From Bacillus sp. Cs-700 (GTDB lineage: Bacteria > Bacillota > Bacilli > Bacillales > Guptibacillaceae): 64,000 bases of DNA. Position 1 is the stretch's first letter. Every line of letters begins with the position of its first letter. Below the pieces are notes generated by a model. The model was not told the origin of the DNA and did no database searches. It worked only from the letters and a program-made list of their open reading frames with translations. Below are positions 63,051-64,000 of the stretch, piece by piece. The stretch lies in NCBI RefSeq assembly GCF_011082085.1, contig NZ_CP041063.1:2604001-2668000 (forward strand), written 5' to 3'. The translations under genes were made by a program, and so were the position numbers.

Positions 63051-64000
63051 TTATTTCCCAAGACAAAACTGTGAAAATAACTGATCGATCAAACTATCAG
63101 AAACGGTATCACCAATAATTTCTCCAAGAATCTCCCAGGTACGCGTAATATCAATCTGCACCATATCAACCGGCATTCCTGCCTCAACTGCTTCTAACGC
63201 GTCTTCAAGCGTTCTTCGGGACTGCTCCAGTAAAGCGATGTGACGAGAATTTGATACATATGTTAAATCCTGCGACTCAACTTCACCTGCAAAAAACAGT
63301 TCTGAAATGGACTGCTCTAGTTCATCCACGCCCTGTTCATGTTTAAGAGAAGTTGTAATCATTGGATGTTCTTCTGCTAACTCTTTCACTTTGTCTAAAT
63401 CAAGTTTCTTATCAAGATCTGTTTTATTAATAATAACGATGACATCCATACCTTTAACAGCTTCGAATAGCTTCTCATCTTCATGGGTTAGCTCATCATT
63501 ATAATTTAGTACAAGTAGAATAAGATCAGCTTGTTTCAAACGCTCCCTTGAACGTTCAACACCAATTCGTTCAACAAGATCTTCTGTTTCTCGAATCCCC
63601 GCTGTATCGACGAGTCGTAACGGAACGCCTCTTACATTAACATATTCTTCAATAACGTCCCGCGTCGTTCCGGGAACATCTGTTACAATCGCTTTATTTT
63701 CATGAACGAGACTATTTAACAAAGAAGACTTTCCAACATTCGGTCGTCCAATAATAACGGTTGAGAGACCTTCACGCAAAATCTTCCCCTGCCTTGCAGT
63801 TACGAGAATCCCTGCAATCTCCTTTTCTACTTCTTTTAATTGAGTCGAGAGAAGATCCTTCGTCATTTCTTCTGCATCATATTCAGGGTAGTCGATGTTT
63901 ACCTCAACATGTGCAACCGTCTCGAGCAATTGCTGTCTCAAAGAGGCAATTAATGTCGACAAACGTCCTTCCATCTGATTCAAAGCAACGTTCATCGCAC
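63051..64000 (-). CDS. mnmE: tRNA modification GTPase MnmE (5' end outside window)
   Basis: The C-terminal two-thirds of MnmE (TrmE/ThdF); the frame is open past the right edge. Visible are part of the helical domain, the inserted G domain ([33 protein letters not shown]) and the C-terminal FCLGK motif with the catalytic Cys that is diagnostic. It partners MnmG, 24 bp downstream. The N-terminal tetrahydrofolate-binding domain is missing from the window. Confidence 0.97.
   Translation of the reverse strand, partial: AMNVALNQMEGRLSTLIASLRQQLLETVAHVEVNIDYPEYDAEEMTKDLLSTQLKEVEKEIAGILVTARQGKILREGLSTVIIGRPNVGKSSLLNSLVHENKAIVTDVPGTTRDVIEEYVNVRGVPLRLVDTAGIRETEDLVERIGVERSRERLKQADLILLVLNYNDELTHEDEKLFEAVKGMDVIVIINKTDLDKKLDLDKVKELAEEHPMITTSLKHEQGVDELEQSISELFFAGEVESQDLTYVSNSRHIALLEQSRRTLEDALEAVEAGMPVDMVQIDITRTWEILGEIIGDTVSDSLIDQLFSQFCLGK

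Overview
The window reads as ori-proximal chromosome of a spore-forming, low-GC Gram-positive of the family Bacillaceae. The right half has the gene order found left of oriC in Bacillus relatives: walRKHIJ-htrA-CxxH-rlmH, purA, dnaC, rplI, gdpP, yybS, rpsR-ssb-rpsF, ychF, yyzM, spo0J/soj, noc, rsmG, mnmG, mnmE. YyaC and Spo0J/Soj homologues, A/T-rich wobble codons and AAGGAGG-type ribosome binding sites agree. An alkaliphilic or marine genus is possible, but I cannot name the species from sequence alone. oriC itself should lie a few kb beyond the right edge.

Left part (1-31 kb) is accessory and metabolic. It holds an RpiR-type regulator fragment, an old-yellow-enzyme homologue, and a molybdopterin oxidoreductase with a DUF1330 partner. 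Next is a LuxR-type regulator divergent from a CcpA-box-preceded operon: R2-like ligand-binding oxidase (R2lox), aldehyde dehydrogenase, iron alcohol dehydrogenase. Then come an MFS exporter, an ABC-2 exporter, an RQC-like winged-helix protein with a Cys/His cluster, a membrane-anchored PLD enzyme and several small proteins. A complete GlcNAc regulon follows (nagA-nagB-nagR-SIS divergent from nagP) with two NagR operators. Next is a complete plasmid-style type II partition cassette (parC-like repeats, ParM-like actin, ParR-like RHH protein), then a broken DUF4190 gene, mqo and dus.

Right part (31-64 kb) is conserved core: rRNA methylation, cell-wall signalling (Wal system with an M23 peptidase upstream), a Lys-fMet-Asp-Phe tRNA cluster, purine synthesis and replication (PurA, DnaC), c-di-AMP turnover (GdpP), ribosomal proteins, then chromosome segregation and tRNA modification. 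It carries chromosome-organisation signals visible in the DNA: a DnaA-box cluster upstream of rlmH, parS palindromes inside walK and spo0J, and a near-perfect Noc-binding site inside soj.

The most unusual items are (i) the chromosomal ParMRC-type module, (ii) a 4.2-copy tandem array of about 120-bp self-complementary units with compensatory base changes directly in front of yybS-gdpP-rplI, (iii) the R2lox/ALDH/ADH operon, which suggests a pathway for an enzyme of unknown physiological role, (iv) the RQC-like DNA-binding protein, and (v) an HPr paralogue without either phosphorylation site. All assignments come from reading the sequence and family knowledge; no database search was run.
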